This document shows positions 26,320 through 35,065 of a stretch of 64,000 nucleotides of DNA, piece by piece (the first letter of the stretch is position 1; every line of letters begins with the position of its first letter). The translations under genes were made by a program, and so were the position numbers. The notes under the pieces are model-generated. The model worked only from the letters and a program-made list of their open reading frames with translations, was not told the origin of the DNA and searched no databases. Origin of the DNA: Shewanella salipaludis (GTDB lineage: Bacteria; Pseudomonadota; Gammaproteobacteria; Enterobacterales; Shewanellaceae). The stretch covers positions 434,001-498,000 of the forward strand of contig NZ_JAAXYH010000001.1 of NCBI RefSeq assembly GCF_012911865.1, read 5' to 3'.

Positions 26320-26913
26320 CTATTGCGGCATCGGTTGCCAGTCGAAATGACCCGTGAAGGTATTGCACTCTTCCAGGGCTGTGTCGGCCTGGTCGATGTA
26401 GATCTGTTGCTCGACCGAGGTGGGATAAGTCAGGTATTCCGAGCAAGTGGCGCTCTGCCCAGTGCCGACCACGACCTTGGTATTGGCTTTCAGGGTGCAG
26501 CTGCTCATGCGATCCAGCGGTGACCACTGATAACAGATCTCATACTGCTGGCGATATTGACTCGATGAGCCGGCAGGCACACTGAAGGCCCACCAGTTCC
26601 CCATCTTGCTGTTGGGATTGGTGCTGTTCCAGGCACGATACAGGGGGATTTCAGTGTCTTCCTTGACCCGGTAAACCTGGCCCTGGCAGAGCTTGCCTTG
26701 ATCTGTTTCCCCCAAGGATTGCGCCAACAGCTCGGGGTCGTCGACTGGGATAAACTTATCGGCCAAGGCCGGCGGCAATGCCGTGGTGCCCGGGCATTGA
26801 GTGATCTTGTTGGTGTCGGCCATACGGGAGCCATCTGTGCTGCCCGGCGCGTTATAGCTATTGCTGCAACCCGAGAGGAGTATTGCCATTGCGGCGAACG
26901 TGAGCTGTTTCAT
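26320..26913 (-). CDS. Putative lipoprotein (197 aa)
   Basis: A short signal peptide ends in AILLSGCSNS, with lipidated Cys16, so this is an envelope lipoprotein. The mature part has five or more cysteines (TQCPGT, GKLCQGQVYRV, YEICYQWS, SSCTLKAN, ATCSEYL, LEECNTF) that are likely to be disulfide-bonded. I do not recognise the family. AAGGAAGG upstream of ATG 26913 is a strong ribosome-binding site. It lies 165 bases downstream of the Sco gene on the same strand and could be the last gene of the caa3 oxidase operon. Confidence 0.7.
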   Translation of the reverse strand: MKQLTFAAMAILLSGCSNSYNAPGSTDGSRMADTNKITQCPGTTALPPALADKFIPVDDPELLAQSLGETDQGKLCQGQVYRVKEDTEIPLYRAWNSTNPNSKMGNWWAFSVPAGSSSQYRQQYEICYQWSPLDRMSSCTLKANTKVVVGTGQSATCSEYLTYPTSVEQQIYIDQADTALEECNTFTGHFDWQPMPQ

Positions 26914-27078
26914 TGGTACCTTCCTTAGTCTAATGAAGAAATAATAAAGTTTATGACCGGCGTCCTGACAAGCTTCAGTGAATCATCTCCAGTAAATAAT
27001 AACCAGTGAAAATTATCCACTGAAAGTTATTCAGTCAGATTATGGAATACATAGCGGCAATATCAAGGCTTTCCCTTG

Positions 27079-27753
27079 TCAGCTCTTTCCTGTCTCGGAC
27101 AGGTAATCCCTGCGCACCGTCAGGTAGTCTTCGAAGAGGCGCTCGAGATCGAAATGGCTCACTCCCAGCGGCGTTTTCAGCGGGGTGAACACCGCCTGCA
27201 GCTCGGCCCTGGGGTTGATGAGGTACAAGGTCACCCCATGACTGACCCTGTATTCCTCTGGGCCGGCATTATTCACCCGGATCTGGGCCTTGATACCGAG
27301 CGCCTGCTCGAATACCTGCGCCAAGGGCAGCCGCGCCTGGCGAATACCGGTGATCTTGTCGCCGAAGAAAGCCACATACTCGGCCAGTTTGTCCTGGGTA
27401 TCTCTGTTGGGATCTATGGTATAGAAGAGGAAATTCAGATCTTGGTACCGGCCGAATTTATCCAGCCTATGCCCCAGTTGCGTCAGGGTGAGCAAGGTGG
27501 TCGGGCATACGTCCGGGCAATAGGTATAGCCGTACGAGAGTAGATGCCACTTGCCGCGCAGATCCGCCTTGGTATAGGGCCCTTTGCTGTCGCTGACGAG
27601 TTCGAAATCCGGTAACGGTTCGGCCGGCACCAGGATGACGCCCGAGTTGAGTCTGGGCACCCTTCTCTGCCCTGCCGTCATGGCCAATACCAGGGCGGCA
27701 CTGGCTAAAATCAGGGCCAACAACGTCAGGAAAAAACGCGTCTTGTTAGTCAT
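27079..27753 (-). CDS. Sco1/SenC family copper chaperone (224 aa)
   Basis: An N-terminal membrane anchor (FFLTLLALILASAALVLAM) precedes a thioredoxin-like fold with the copper-binding motif CPDVCP and a distal histidine in YRVSHGVTLYLI. Sco proteins deliver copper to the CuA centre of oxidase subunit II. The gene follows the caa3 oxidase structural genes on the same strand, which fits that role. Confidence 0.93.
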   Translation of the reverse strand: MTNKTRFFLTLLALILASAALVLAMTAGQRRVPRLNSGVILVPAEPLPDFELVSDSKGPYTKADLRGKWHLLSYGYTYCPDVCPTTLLTLTQLGHRLDKFGRYQDLNFLFYTIDPNRDTQDKLAEYVAFFGDKITGIRQARLPLAQVFEQALGIKAQIRVNNAGPEEYRVSHGVTLYLINPRAELQAVFTPLKTPLGVSHFDLERLFEDYLTVRRDYLSETGKS

Positions 27754-27810
27754 TTATCGATTCCATTGCGGCAAACCAGGCCAGGCAGCGTTCCGTTGGG
27801 CCTGGGCGCC

Positions 27811-28131
27811 TCATGGCGACATGAAGGCGACGACGCGATTGAGGAAGGTATAGTCGCCCTCTATCGCCATCAGGGAGACGAGTACGACTATCGTCAGTGG
27901 CGGCATGAAGAGCACTAACTTGAGTGCCAGTCGCTCCCAGGCGACGTGCATGAAGACGGAGATGATCAAGCTGGCCTTGAGCAGCATGAACAGCAAGATC
28001 AAGCTCCAGCGCAGTGCGCCATGGAGTTGAAAATAATCCACCAGGTAGGACATGGTGCTGAGCACAAAGAGTATGGCCCAGATCTTGAGGTACAGACTGA
28101 TAGGATGTTGTTGTCCCAATGCCGGGTTCAT
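27811..28131 (-). CDS. Cytochrome c oxidase subunit IV family protein (106 aa)
   Basis: Three membrane segments and the family pattern FVLSTMSYLVDYF, LLFMLLKASLIISVFMHVAWE match the COX4/caa3-type subunit IV group. A good ribosome-binding site (GAGGTGAG) precedes ATG 28131. It is the fifth gene of the caa3-type operon, eight bases after the subunit III gene. Confidence 0.88.
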   Translation of the reverse strand: MNPALGQQHPISLYLKIWAILFVLSTMSYLVDYFQLHGALRWSLILLFMLLKASLIISVFMHVAWERLALKLVLFMPPLTIVVLVSLMAIEGDYTFLNRVVAFMSP

Positions 28132-28139
28132 AGCTCACC

Positions 28140-28817
28140 TCACCACAAGTAAAATAGTGCGAAAATAAACACCCACACCAGATCGACGAAGTGCCAGTAC
28201 AGGCCGGTGATTTCGACTATCTGATAACCCTTGTGCTCATAATGGCCACGCGCTACCCGCCTGGCGATGATCGACAGATAGATCACCCCGGCGCTGACAT
28301 GCAGGCCATGGAAACCTGTGATCATGAAGAAGGATGAGCCGAACTGGGCGGCCCCCATGGGGTTACCCCAGGGACGGACACCTTCGTCGAGAATGAGCTT
28401 GGTCCACTCGAAGGCCTGCATGCCGACAAAGCTGCCCCCCAGGAGCGCCGTCGCCGCCATCAGGTAAACCGTCTTGCGTTTGTCGCCGCGGTAGGCGAAG
28501 TTGACCGCCATCGCCATGGTGCCGCTGCTGGTGATCAGTATGAAGGTCATGATGGCAATCAGCACCAGGGGGATGTGGTGCCCGGCTATGTTCAGGGCGA
28601 ATACCTCACTGGGATTGGGCCAGGTATCCAGGCTCGACATGCGCACATTCATGTAACCCGTCAGAAAGATGCTGAAAATGAAGGTGTCGCTGAGCAGGAA
28701 GATCCACATCATCAACTTGCCCCAGGGCATGTCGAAGGCCTGTTTATCCGCCCCCCAATCATGGACAACACCTGACCAGTCGTCGGTTTGTTGAGCCTTA
28801 TTGTCCTTGACAGTCAT
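28140..28817 (-). CDS. Heme-copper oxidase subunit III (225 aa)
   Basis: Five membrane segments with KLMMWIFLLSDTFIFSIFLTGY, FWTGFHGLHVSAG-like FMITGFHGLHVSAGV and the C-terminal WHFVDLVWVFIFALFYLW are typical of subunit III. I chose ATG 28817 because AGGAGG lies just upstream; the frame is open to 28934. It sits nine bases after a second, more divergent subunit III-like gene. Confidence 0.93.
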   Translation of the reverse strand: MTVKDNKAQQTDDWSGVVHDWGADKQAFDMPWGKLMMWIFLLSDTFIFSIFLTGYMNVRMSSLDTWPNPSEVFALNIAGHHIPLVLIAIMTFILITSSGTMAMAVNFAYRGDKRKTVYLMAATALLGGSFVGMQAFEWTKLILDEGVRPWGNPMGAAQFGSSFFMITGFHGLHVSAGVIYLSIIARRVARGHYEHKGYQIVEITGLYWHFVDLVWVFIFALFYLW

Positions 28818-28825
28818 GGCGCCTC

Positions 28826-29506
28826 CTAGAGACCGCAAAAGGCAGCGATCGCCCGATAGGCATCGGCGGGGGCTGCGAGTAGAGTAAAGAGGAATAGCCA
28901 CAGCAACAACAAGTAGTGCCAGTAGAGGGCACACAGGGAGAGATTTTGTTGCAGCGACGCCAGGTTTGGCCGCTCACCAAACAGGTATATCAGCCGCGCC
29001 AGCGCCAGCAATCCCCCGAGGAGGTGCAGTGCATGCACCGCAGTCAGGAGATAGAAGTAGCTGTTGGCCGGGTTGGCGCTGATGGTGAACCCCATGCCAC
29101 TGAGCTGAAGCCAGACAAGATACTGGCCTATGACGAAGCCGATGGAGCAAATCACGGCAAACCCCAGTGCCAGAACCAGTCCATTGACTCTTTGTCTGGC
29201 GGCCTGACGTTTGGCCAGTTCCAGCCCGACACTTGCCAGCAGCAACAGACCAGAGTTGAACCAGAGTTGACTCGGATGGCTCAGTGGCAGCCAGGGCTCG
29301 CCGGCCAGCGCCTGGAAATTGGGGAACTGGGAGCGGGAAAGAAAGGTGATGCTGAAGAGGAAGAAGAGCACCGACACTATGGCGATGAAAAATTTCAGCG
29401 CCGTCCTGGCGGGAAACCTGAGACTGGTGTCCTCCGCCAGCGCCAGTTCTGCTCCTTCCGGCTGGGCCAGCCAGGGCTTCTCGGTTAATTTATGCAGTAG
29501 GTTCAT
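28826..29506 (-). CDS. Second subunit III-like oxidase protein (226 aa)
   Basis: A membrane protein with five or more segments belongs to the subunit III family but is more divergent: PNFQALAGEPWLPLSHPSQLW, ANPANSYFYLLTAVHALHLLGG and LCALYWHYLLLLWLFLF hold the conserved positions. ATG 29506 has GGAGG upstream and lies inside the coxA 3' end (17-base overlap). Having two subunit III-type genes next to each other is unusual; they may form a split or paired subunit. Confidence 0.85.
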   Translation of the reverse strand: MNLLHKLTEKPWLAQPEGAELALAEDTSLRFPARTALKFFIAIVSVLFFLFSITFLSRSQFPNFQALAGEPWLPLSHPSQLWFNSGLLLLASVGLELAKRQAARQRVNGLVLALGFAVICSIGFVIGQYLVWLQLSGMGFTISANPANSYFYLLTAVHALHLLGGLLALARLIYLFGERPNLASLQQNLSLCALYWHYLLLLWLFLFTLLAAPADAYRAIAAFCGL

Positions 29507-31289
29507 TGTATGGCCCTCCTCTCTCGCCACTCACATCGGCTGCGGCGCGCTCATCCGCCACCAACTCAACGGCCGACTGGGGGCAATTTTGCGGAATGAA
29601 ATCTGCCTTCACCCCAGGCACGCTGTAGTCATAGGCCCAGCGGTAAACCACAGGCAACTCGGCGCCCCAGTTTCCATGGCCGGGTGGCGTGGTGGCCGTT
29701 TGCCACTCCAGCGTGGTCGCATTCCAGGGGTTGTCGCCGGCGGGCTGCCCCCTGAAGATGCTCCAGAGCAGGTTGGCGATAAAGACCAGCTGTGCCAGTC
29801 CGACGATCAGCGCCGATACTGTGATGCTGGCATTGAGCGTCTGGGCCGACTCGGGGATATAGTCTGCTCCCATGGCAAAGTAGCGTCTGGGTACCCCTAA
29901 AAATCCCAGGTAATGCATGGGCAAATAGATGGCGTAGGTGCCGAGGAAAGTGATCCAGAAATGCAGCTTGCCCAAACTGGTATTCAGGAAGCGGCCGGTG
30001 ATCTTGGGAAACCAGTGATAGATGGCGGCAAACAATACCATGATAGGCGACACGCCCATCACCATGTGGAAATGGCCGACCACAAAGTAGGTGTCAGACA
30101 GGGGCAAGTCAACCACCACATTGCCGAGAAACAGCCCTGTCAGCCCGCCATGGGTGAAGGTGAAGATGAAGCCTATGGCGAACATCATGGGCAGCGTCAT
30201 GTGGATATTGCCGCGCCACAGGGTCAGCACCCAGTTGTAGACTTTCAGCGCCGTCGGCACGGCGATGATGAGGGTCGTAGTGGCGAAGAAGAAGCCGAAA
30301 TAGGGATTCATGCCGCTGACATACATGTGATGCGCCCAGACCAGGAAACTCAGGCCGCCGATGGCGACTATGGCCCACACCATCATGCGGTAGCCGAAGA
30401 TATTTTTTCTGGCATGGGTGGCGATCACATCCGACACCATGCCGAAGGCCGGCAGCGCGACTATGTAAACTTCGGGGTGACCGAAGAACCAGAATAGATG
30501 CTGGAATAGTATGGGGCTGCCGCCCTGGTAGCTCAGCGGTTCGCCCAGTGACACCAGGGCAGGCATGAAGAAGCTGGTGCCGACGAGCTTATCCAGCAGC
30601 ATCATGATGGCGCTCACCAGGAGTGCCGGAAATGCCAGCAGGCCGAGTATGGTGGCGACGAATATCCCCCAGATGGTCAAGGGCATGCGCATCAGAGTCA
30701 TGCCTTTGGCCCTGGCCTGCAACACAGTGGTGACGTAATTGAGTCCGCCCATGGTGAAGGCGACGATGAATATGCCCAGGGAAGCCAGCATCATTATGAT
30801 ACCCATATCATTCCCCGGAGTGCCTTGCAATATGGATTGCGGCGGGTACAAGGTCCAGCCAGCCCCCGCCGGGCCGCCGGGAACAAAGAAACTGGCCAGC
30901 AGCACTATCACGGACAACAAATAGGTCCAGTAGCTGAGCATGTTCAGGTAGGGAAAGACCATGTCCCGGGCGCCGAGCATCAAGGGGATCAGGTAATTAC
31001 CGAAGCCTCCCAGCAAGAGTGCCGTCAGCAGGTAGATCACCATGATCATCCCATGCATGGTCACAAACTGCAGATAGTCGCTGGGATTGATGAAGGAGAA
31101 GCTGTCGGGGAACCCAAGTTGCAGACGCATCATACCCGAGAGGACCAAGGCGATCAGGCCGACGAAGATCGCCGTGCCGGCATACTGGATGGCGATCACC
31201 TTATGATCTTGGCTCCAGATATACTTGGTCACGAATGTCGTCGGATGATGCGATTCATCGGGCCGATCGGCAATGGCGGTGTAATTCAT
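29490..31289 (-). CDS. coxA: Cytochrome c oxidase subunit I (caa3 type, 599 aa)
   Basis: The catalytic subunit binds heme a and the heme a3-CuB centre. Visible features are LTALLLGGFGNYLIPLMLGARDM near the N-terminus, FGHPEVYIVALPAFGMVSD with the CuB histidine and tyrosine, WAHHMYVSGM with two further CuB histidines, and VGHFHMVMGVS with the heme ligands. The ATG at 31289 is preceded by GAGG; a GTG three codons earlier is less likely. The gene follows coxB and overlaps the next gene. Confidence 0.95.
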   Translation of the reverse strand: MNYTAIADRPDESHHPTTFVTKYIWSQDHKVIAIQYAGTAIFVGLIALVLSGMMRLQLGFPDSFSFINPSDYLQFVTMHGMIMVIYLLTALLLGGFGNYLIPLMLGARDMVFPYLNMLSYWTYLLSVIVLLASFFVPGGPAGAGWTLYPPQSILQGTPGNDMGIIMMLASLGIFIVAFTMGGLNYVTTVLQARAKGMTLMRMPLTIWGIFVATILGLLAFPALLVSAIMMLLDKLVGTSFFMPALVSLGEPLSYQGGSPILFQHLFWFFGHPEVYIVALPAFGMVSDVIATHARKNIFGYRMMVWAIVAIGGLSFLVWAHHMYVSGMNPYFGFFFATTTLIIAVPTALKVYNWVLTLWRGNIHMTLPMMFAIGFIFTFTHGGLTGLFLGNVVVDLPLSDTYFVVGHFHMVMGVSPIMVLFAAIYHWFPKITGRFLNTSLGKLHFWITFLGTYAIYLPMHYLGFLGVPRRYFAMGADYIPESAQTLNASITVSALIVGLAQLVFIANLLWSIFRGQPAGDNPWNATTLEWQTATTPPGHGNWGAELPVVYRWAYDYSVPGVKADFIPQNCPQSAVELVADERAAADVSGERGGPYNEPTA

Positions 31290-31339
31290 CTGAGTCACCT
31301 CTAAATCCCATGAAAGCGGCGAATGCCTGCTGTTATCCG

Positions 31340-32707
31340 TTAAGGGGCCGGCAAGCTATTCAAGTAGGCCGCCACTGCCTCGACGGCCTGTTCGTCCTGC
31401 AGTAACCGCGACATCAACACCATCTGGTTGCCATAGGTATCTTGCTGATGGGCGCCGCGGATCTGCTGCTGAAAATGCTTCAGTTGGCGCTTGAGATAGG
31501 CCGGTTGCTGCCCCGACAACGCCGGTGCATTGAGGGCGAACTTGCCCTCCCCCTGGTCGCCGTGGCAATAGGCGCAGTTGTGGTACAGCTGCTGGCCTCT
31601 GTCGTTAGCCATGGACGGTGAAGCGCCATTGGCCGGCGCCGGCAGGGAGGCGATATAGGCAGAGACATCTTGGATGTTGGCATCGGTCAAAGTCGCGGCC
31701 ATCGCGGCCATTTGTTGGCCATAGGGATCTTTTTCAGTGGCCCCCCGCACCTTGTTCCTGAAATAGCCAAGTTGGCGCTTGAGATACCAGGCGTGCTGCC
31801 CCGCCAGCTTAGGGGCACTCAAGTTGTCATTCCCTTCGCCTTCGCTGCCATGGCACGCGCCGCAGACCTTGTACACTTGCTTGCCCAGCGCCAGATCGCC
31901 TGCGGGAGCCTGCATGGACTGGGCGAAGGTGACTTGCTGCGCCAACCAGGCCTGGTAGTCCTCCTGAGAGTCGACCACTATATGACCGCGCATGGTGTAA
32001 TGCGCCATGCCACAGAGTTCCTGGCACATGAGTTCGAAGCGACCTATCCGGGTCGGCGTGAACCAGAGGTAGGAGACTATGCCGGGTACCAGATCCATTT
32101 TTACCCTGAACTGGGGCACGGAAAAGTCGTGCAGTACGTCCTTGGATCTGAGCACTACCTTGACCGGATGGTAAGCCGGAATATGCATCTCATTGCTGCT
32201 GATCAGTATATCGTCCATCCCGGCACTGTCCTTGGGATTGATGCCGAAAGGGTTCTTTTCATCGATCAATTCGGTCGAGGTTTGCCCCAGTACGCCGTCT
32301 TTGCCCGGCAGCCTGAAGCTCCAGAACCACTGCTGGCCGACGGCTTCAAACAGCCTTGCATCCTCAGGCACAGTGACAAACTTGGCCCAGACAAATAATC
32401 CGGGCGCCAGCATGGCCGCCACCCCCAGGGTGGTTCCCAATACCAGCCAGCCCTCGAGTCGCTTATTTTCCGGCTCATAATCGGCGCGTTGATCTTTGTG
32501 GAAGCGATAACGGTAAACCGCATAGGCGAGAAAGACATTGACGGCGACGAAGACAATGCCTGTTACCCAGAAAGTGATCTCTATGGTGTCGTCTATGGTG
32601 CCCCAATTCGAGGCCAAGGGAGTGAACCACCAGGGACTGGCAAAGTGAAAGATCAGTGAGCCTGCCACGAGTAAGAGGATCACTATTGCTATTGCCATAA
32701 CATCCAT
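31340..32707 (-). CDS. coxB: Cytochrome c oxidase subunit II fused to two cytochrome c domains
   Basis: Two N-terminal membrane helices precede the CuA domain, with VGQQWFWSFR and the CuA ligands in CQELCGMAHYTM. Two c-type cytochrome domains follow, with heme motifs CGACH and CAYCH, each with a downstream KRQLxxF segment typical of class I cytochromes. Two heme domains on subunit II are less common than the single one of most caa3 oxidases and suggest direct electron uptake. The start may be ATG 32707 or ATG 32698; the latter has better ribosome-binding spacing. It is the first gene of the operon. Confidence 0.93.
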   Translation of the reverse strand: MDVMAIAIVILLLVAGSLIFHFASPWWFTPLASNWGTIDDTIEITFWVTGIVFVAVNVFLAYAVYRYRFHKDQRADYEPENKRLEGWLVLGTTLGVAAMLAPGLFVWAKFVTVPEDARLFEAVGQQWFWSFRLPGKDGVLGQTSTELIDEKNPFGINPKDSAGMDDILISSNEMHIPAYHPVKVVLRSKDVLHDFSVPQFRVKMDLVPGIVSYLWFTPTRIGRFELMCQELCGMAHYTMRGHIVVDSQEDYQAWLAQQVTFAQSMQAPAGDLALGKQVYKVCGACHGSEGEGNDNLSAPKLAGQHAWYLKRQLGYFRNKVRGATEKDPYGQQMAAMAATLTDANIQDVSAYIASLPAPANGASPSMANDRGQQLYHNCAYCHGDQGEGKFALNAPALSGQQPAYLKRQLKHFQQQIRGAHQQDTYGNQMVLMSRLLQDEQAVEAVAAYLNSLPAP

Positions 32708-32935
32708 CCCTATGAGAAGACGAAGCCAATCGTGATGAGCAGTGACCAAGTTATGGAAGGACCTTGCCACTACCCTCATCTTCGTCTTGGAAGGTGTTGG
32801 AAAACAATACATTGGCAACGCCGGAATGCTCAGTTTCGCTCAGTACAAAGCCACTGAAATGCATGTGGTTTTTGTTGGAAAACTAGTATTAAGATAGGTC
32901 ATAAACGGCGGGTTTTCCAAACGCCAAGGAAAAAT

Positions 32936-32958
32936 AAGGCACCCGTGACAGGTGCCTT
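32936..32958 (-). terminator. Terminator of the 32966-33523 gene
   Basis: AAGGCACC and GGTGCCTT form an 8-bp stem over a 7-nt loop, followed on the minus strand by TTATTTTT, eight bases past the stop codon. Confidence 0.85.
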
Positions 32959-32965
32959 AAACCGC

Positions 32966-33523
32966 TTAGGGCATGCGCTTCATGAAGTTGTGGTAGATAT
33001 CCTGCCAACGAACGACCCATCTTGGGGTGGCAGAACCTGTGCCTACTGCATGCAGGTGGGGATGGGCCAGGATGACCCGGGTGAAGGAAGGCTCCTGCTC
33101 GGGATCCACGTCGACAAAAAAAACGTGCCGGCCCTTATGGAGCATGTTCTGAAAACGCTTGAAGTTAACATTGGGGATCTGAATGCCGATGAAGCCCCCC
33201 TCCCAGGTACAGAAGCCCAGGACGACAACCGCCAGGAAGATGAACGGCAGCCAACCGGCGGCGCTCTCGGTCCAACCCAAGGCAAAGGCGACAAACAGGA
33301 CCAGGGCCGCGCCTATGGTGCCTATGACGGCGCCTATTTCGGTGGAGTGCACCACATCCTGTTTCAACACGGGTTCGACTTCGTGCAGGCGATGGGTCTC
33401 CACATCGCCATCTTTCTCGCTCAGTATATGTATCTGTGGCTCGGTAATGCCCTCCGCCTCCAACTCTTGTTCTACCTTTTCCAGATCATCAAGATCGTCA
33501 GTGACGTAATAGTACCTTAACAT
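32966..33523 (-). CDS. Inner-membrane protein of unknown function (185 aa)
   Basis: The N-terminal 60 residues are soluble and ACT-like (LRYYYVTDDLDDLEKVEQELE, ITEPQIHILSEKDGDVETH). Two adjacent membrane helices follow (VIGTIGAALVLFVAFALGW, FIFLAVVVLGFCTW). The C-terminal part contains NVNFKRFQNMLHKGRHVFFVDVD. The pattern looks like a sensory or regulatory membrane protein, but I do not recognise a characterised family. ATG 33523 has GGAG upstream. It lies between the caa3 oxidase and propionate operons with its own terminator. Confidence 0.75.
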   Translation of the reverse strand: MLRYYYVTDDLDDLEKVEQELEAEGITEPQIHILSEKDGDVETHRLHEVEPVLKQDVVHSTEIGAVIGTIGAALVLFVAFALGWTESAAGWLPFIFLAVVVLGFCTWEGGFIGIQIPNVNFKRFQNMLHKGRHVFFVDVDPEQEPSFTRVILAHPHLHAVGTGSATPRWVVRWQDIYHNFMKRMP

Positions 33524-33775
33524 GACGTGCTCCAACTCTCCTGAGCCTTGAAATCAACATTTCCCTGCCTGCGTCCGAGTGATGTAACGAGGAACTGCGG
33601 CTATGTCGGTCGGCTCGGCTAACTCGTATAAAGAGTATAGCAGTTGCTTGCCCCGCCTTGCTCCGGCCGGCATCCGGGCAAAATAAAGCCGGCGGGATTT
33701 TAATCGCCGCCGGCTTTATGAGTCGAGAAATATGAGTCGAAAAATGTGAGACGAAAAGTCTGTTGGCCGGGAAGC

Positions 33776-34966
33776 TTAAAACGCATCCCCCGGCACCCGC
33801 ACCCAACCTTCCATCAGCACTCGGGCCGAGCGGCTCATGATGGCCTTGGTCACAGTCCATTGGCCGTCTGTGAGCGCCGCCTCGGCGCCGACTCTCAGGG
33901 TACCGGACGGATGGCCGAAACGCACCGCGCTCGGCTGACCGCCACCGGCGGCGAGATTGACCAGAGTACCGGGCACGGCCGCCGCCGTGCCTATGGCCAC
34001 GGCACAGGTGCCCATCATGGCGTGATGCAATTTGCCCATGGACAGGGCGCGCACCAGCAGATCTGTGTCTTCTGCCGCTATCGGCTTGCCACTGGAGGCC
34101 ACATAGGCCGAACTCGGGGCCACAAACGCCACTTTTGGCGTGTGCTGGCGGCTTGCCGCCTCTTCCAGATGGCTGATTAGCCCCATCTGCAGCGCGCCGT
34201 GGGTCCGTATGGCCTCGAATCTCGCCAGCGCCACCTCGTCGTTGTTGATGTCATCCTGCAGCTCTGTGCCTGTGTAGCCCAGATCGGCGGCATTGACGAA
34301 GATGGTGGGAATGCCTGCGTTGATCATTGTGACCCTGAGCCTACCGCCGGCGACGACCTCTTCCGGTACTGTCAGCTCTTCTACCAGATGCCCCGTGGGG
34401 AACATGGCACCCTCGCCGTCGGCGGGATCCATGAACTCCAGCTGCACCTCGGCGGCGGGAAAGGTGACGCCGTCGAGCTCGAAGTCGCCGGTTTCCTGCA
34501 CCTCGCCGTCTGTCATGGGCACATGGGCTATGATGGTCTTGCCTATGTTGGCCTGCCAGATGCGGACCTTGGCCATGCCATTTGCCGGCAGTCTGGCCTC
34601 GTCCACCAGGCCGTTGGCGATGGCGAAGGAGCCGACGGCGGCGCTCAGGTTGCCGCAGTTGCCGCTCCAGTCGACGAAGGGCTTGTCGATGGCGACCTGA
34701 CCGAAGAGGTAGTCGACGTCGTGATCCGCCTTGTCGCTCTTGGACAGTATCACTGTCTTGGAGGTCGACGAGGTGGCGCCGCCCATGCCGTCTGTCTGCT
34801 TGCCGTAGGGATCCGGGCTGCCTATGACCCGCAGCAGCAGCGCATCCCGGGCAGGCCCTGGCATCTGCGCCGCCTCGGGCAGGTCCTGCAACCGGAAGAA
34901 CACGCCCTTGCTGGTGCCGCCACGCATGTAAGTGGCGGGGATCTTGATTTGTGGTGTATGAGGCAT
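33776..34966 (-). CDS. prpF: 2-methylaconitate isomerase PrpF (396 aa)
   Basis: PrpF isomerises the AcnD product so that aconitase can complete the methylcitrate cycle. The N-terminal PATYMRGGTSKGVFFRLQDLP, GGATSSTSKTVIL and WSGNCGNLSAAVGSFA are diagnostic; the last holds the active-site cysteine region. It is the last gene of the prpB-prpC-acnD-prpF operon, 99 bases after acnD. The length is normal. Confidence 0.95.
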   Translation of the reverse strand: MPHTPQIKIPATYMRGGTSKGVFFRLQDLPEAAQMPGPARDALLLRVIGSPDPYGKQTDGMGGATSSTSKTVILSKSDKADHDVDYLFGQVAIDKPFVDWSGNCGNLSAAVGSFAIANGLVDEARLPANGMAKVRIWQANIGKTIIAHVPMTDGEVQETGDFELDGVTFPAAEVQLEFMDPADGEGAMFPTGHLVEELTVPEEVVAGGRLRVTMINAGIPTIFVNAADLGYTGTELQDDINNDEVALARFEAIRTHGALQMGLISHLEEAASRQHTPKVAFVAPSSAYVASSGKPIAAEDTDLLVRALSMGKLHHAMMGTCAVAIGTAAAVPGTLVNLAAGGGQPSAVRFGHPSGTLRVGAEAALTDGQWTVTKAIMSRSARVLMEGWVRVPGDAF

Positions 34967-35065
34967 AAATTTCCCCTGTATTCTGTTACAAAAACATGGC
35001 GGTATATCCCTATACCGCCAATGTCCTTGTCACTGTCATTGAGTGACGCTTATTGACACTAGTGT

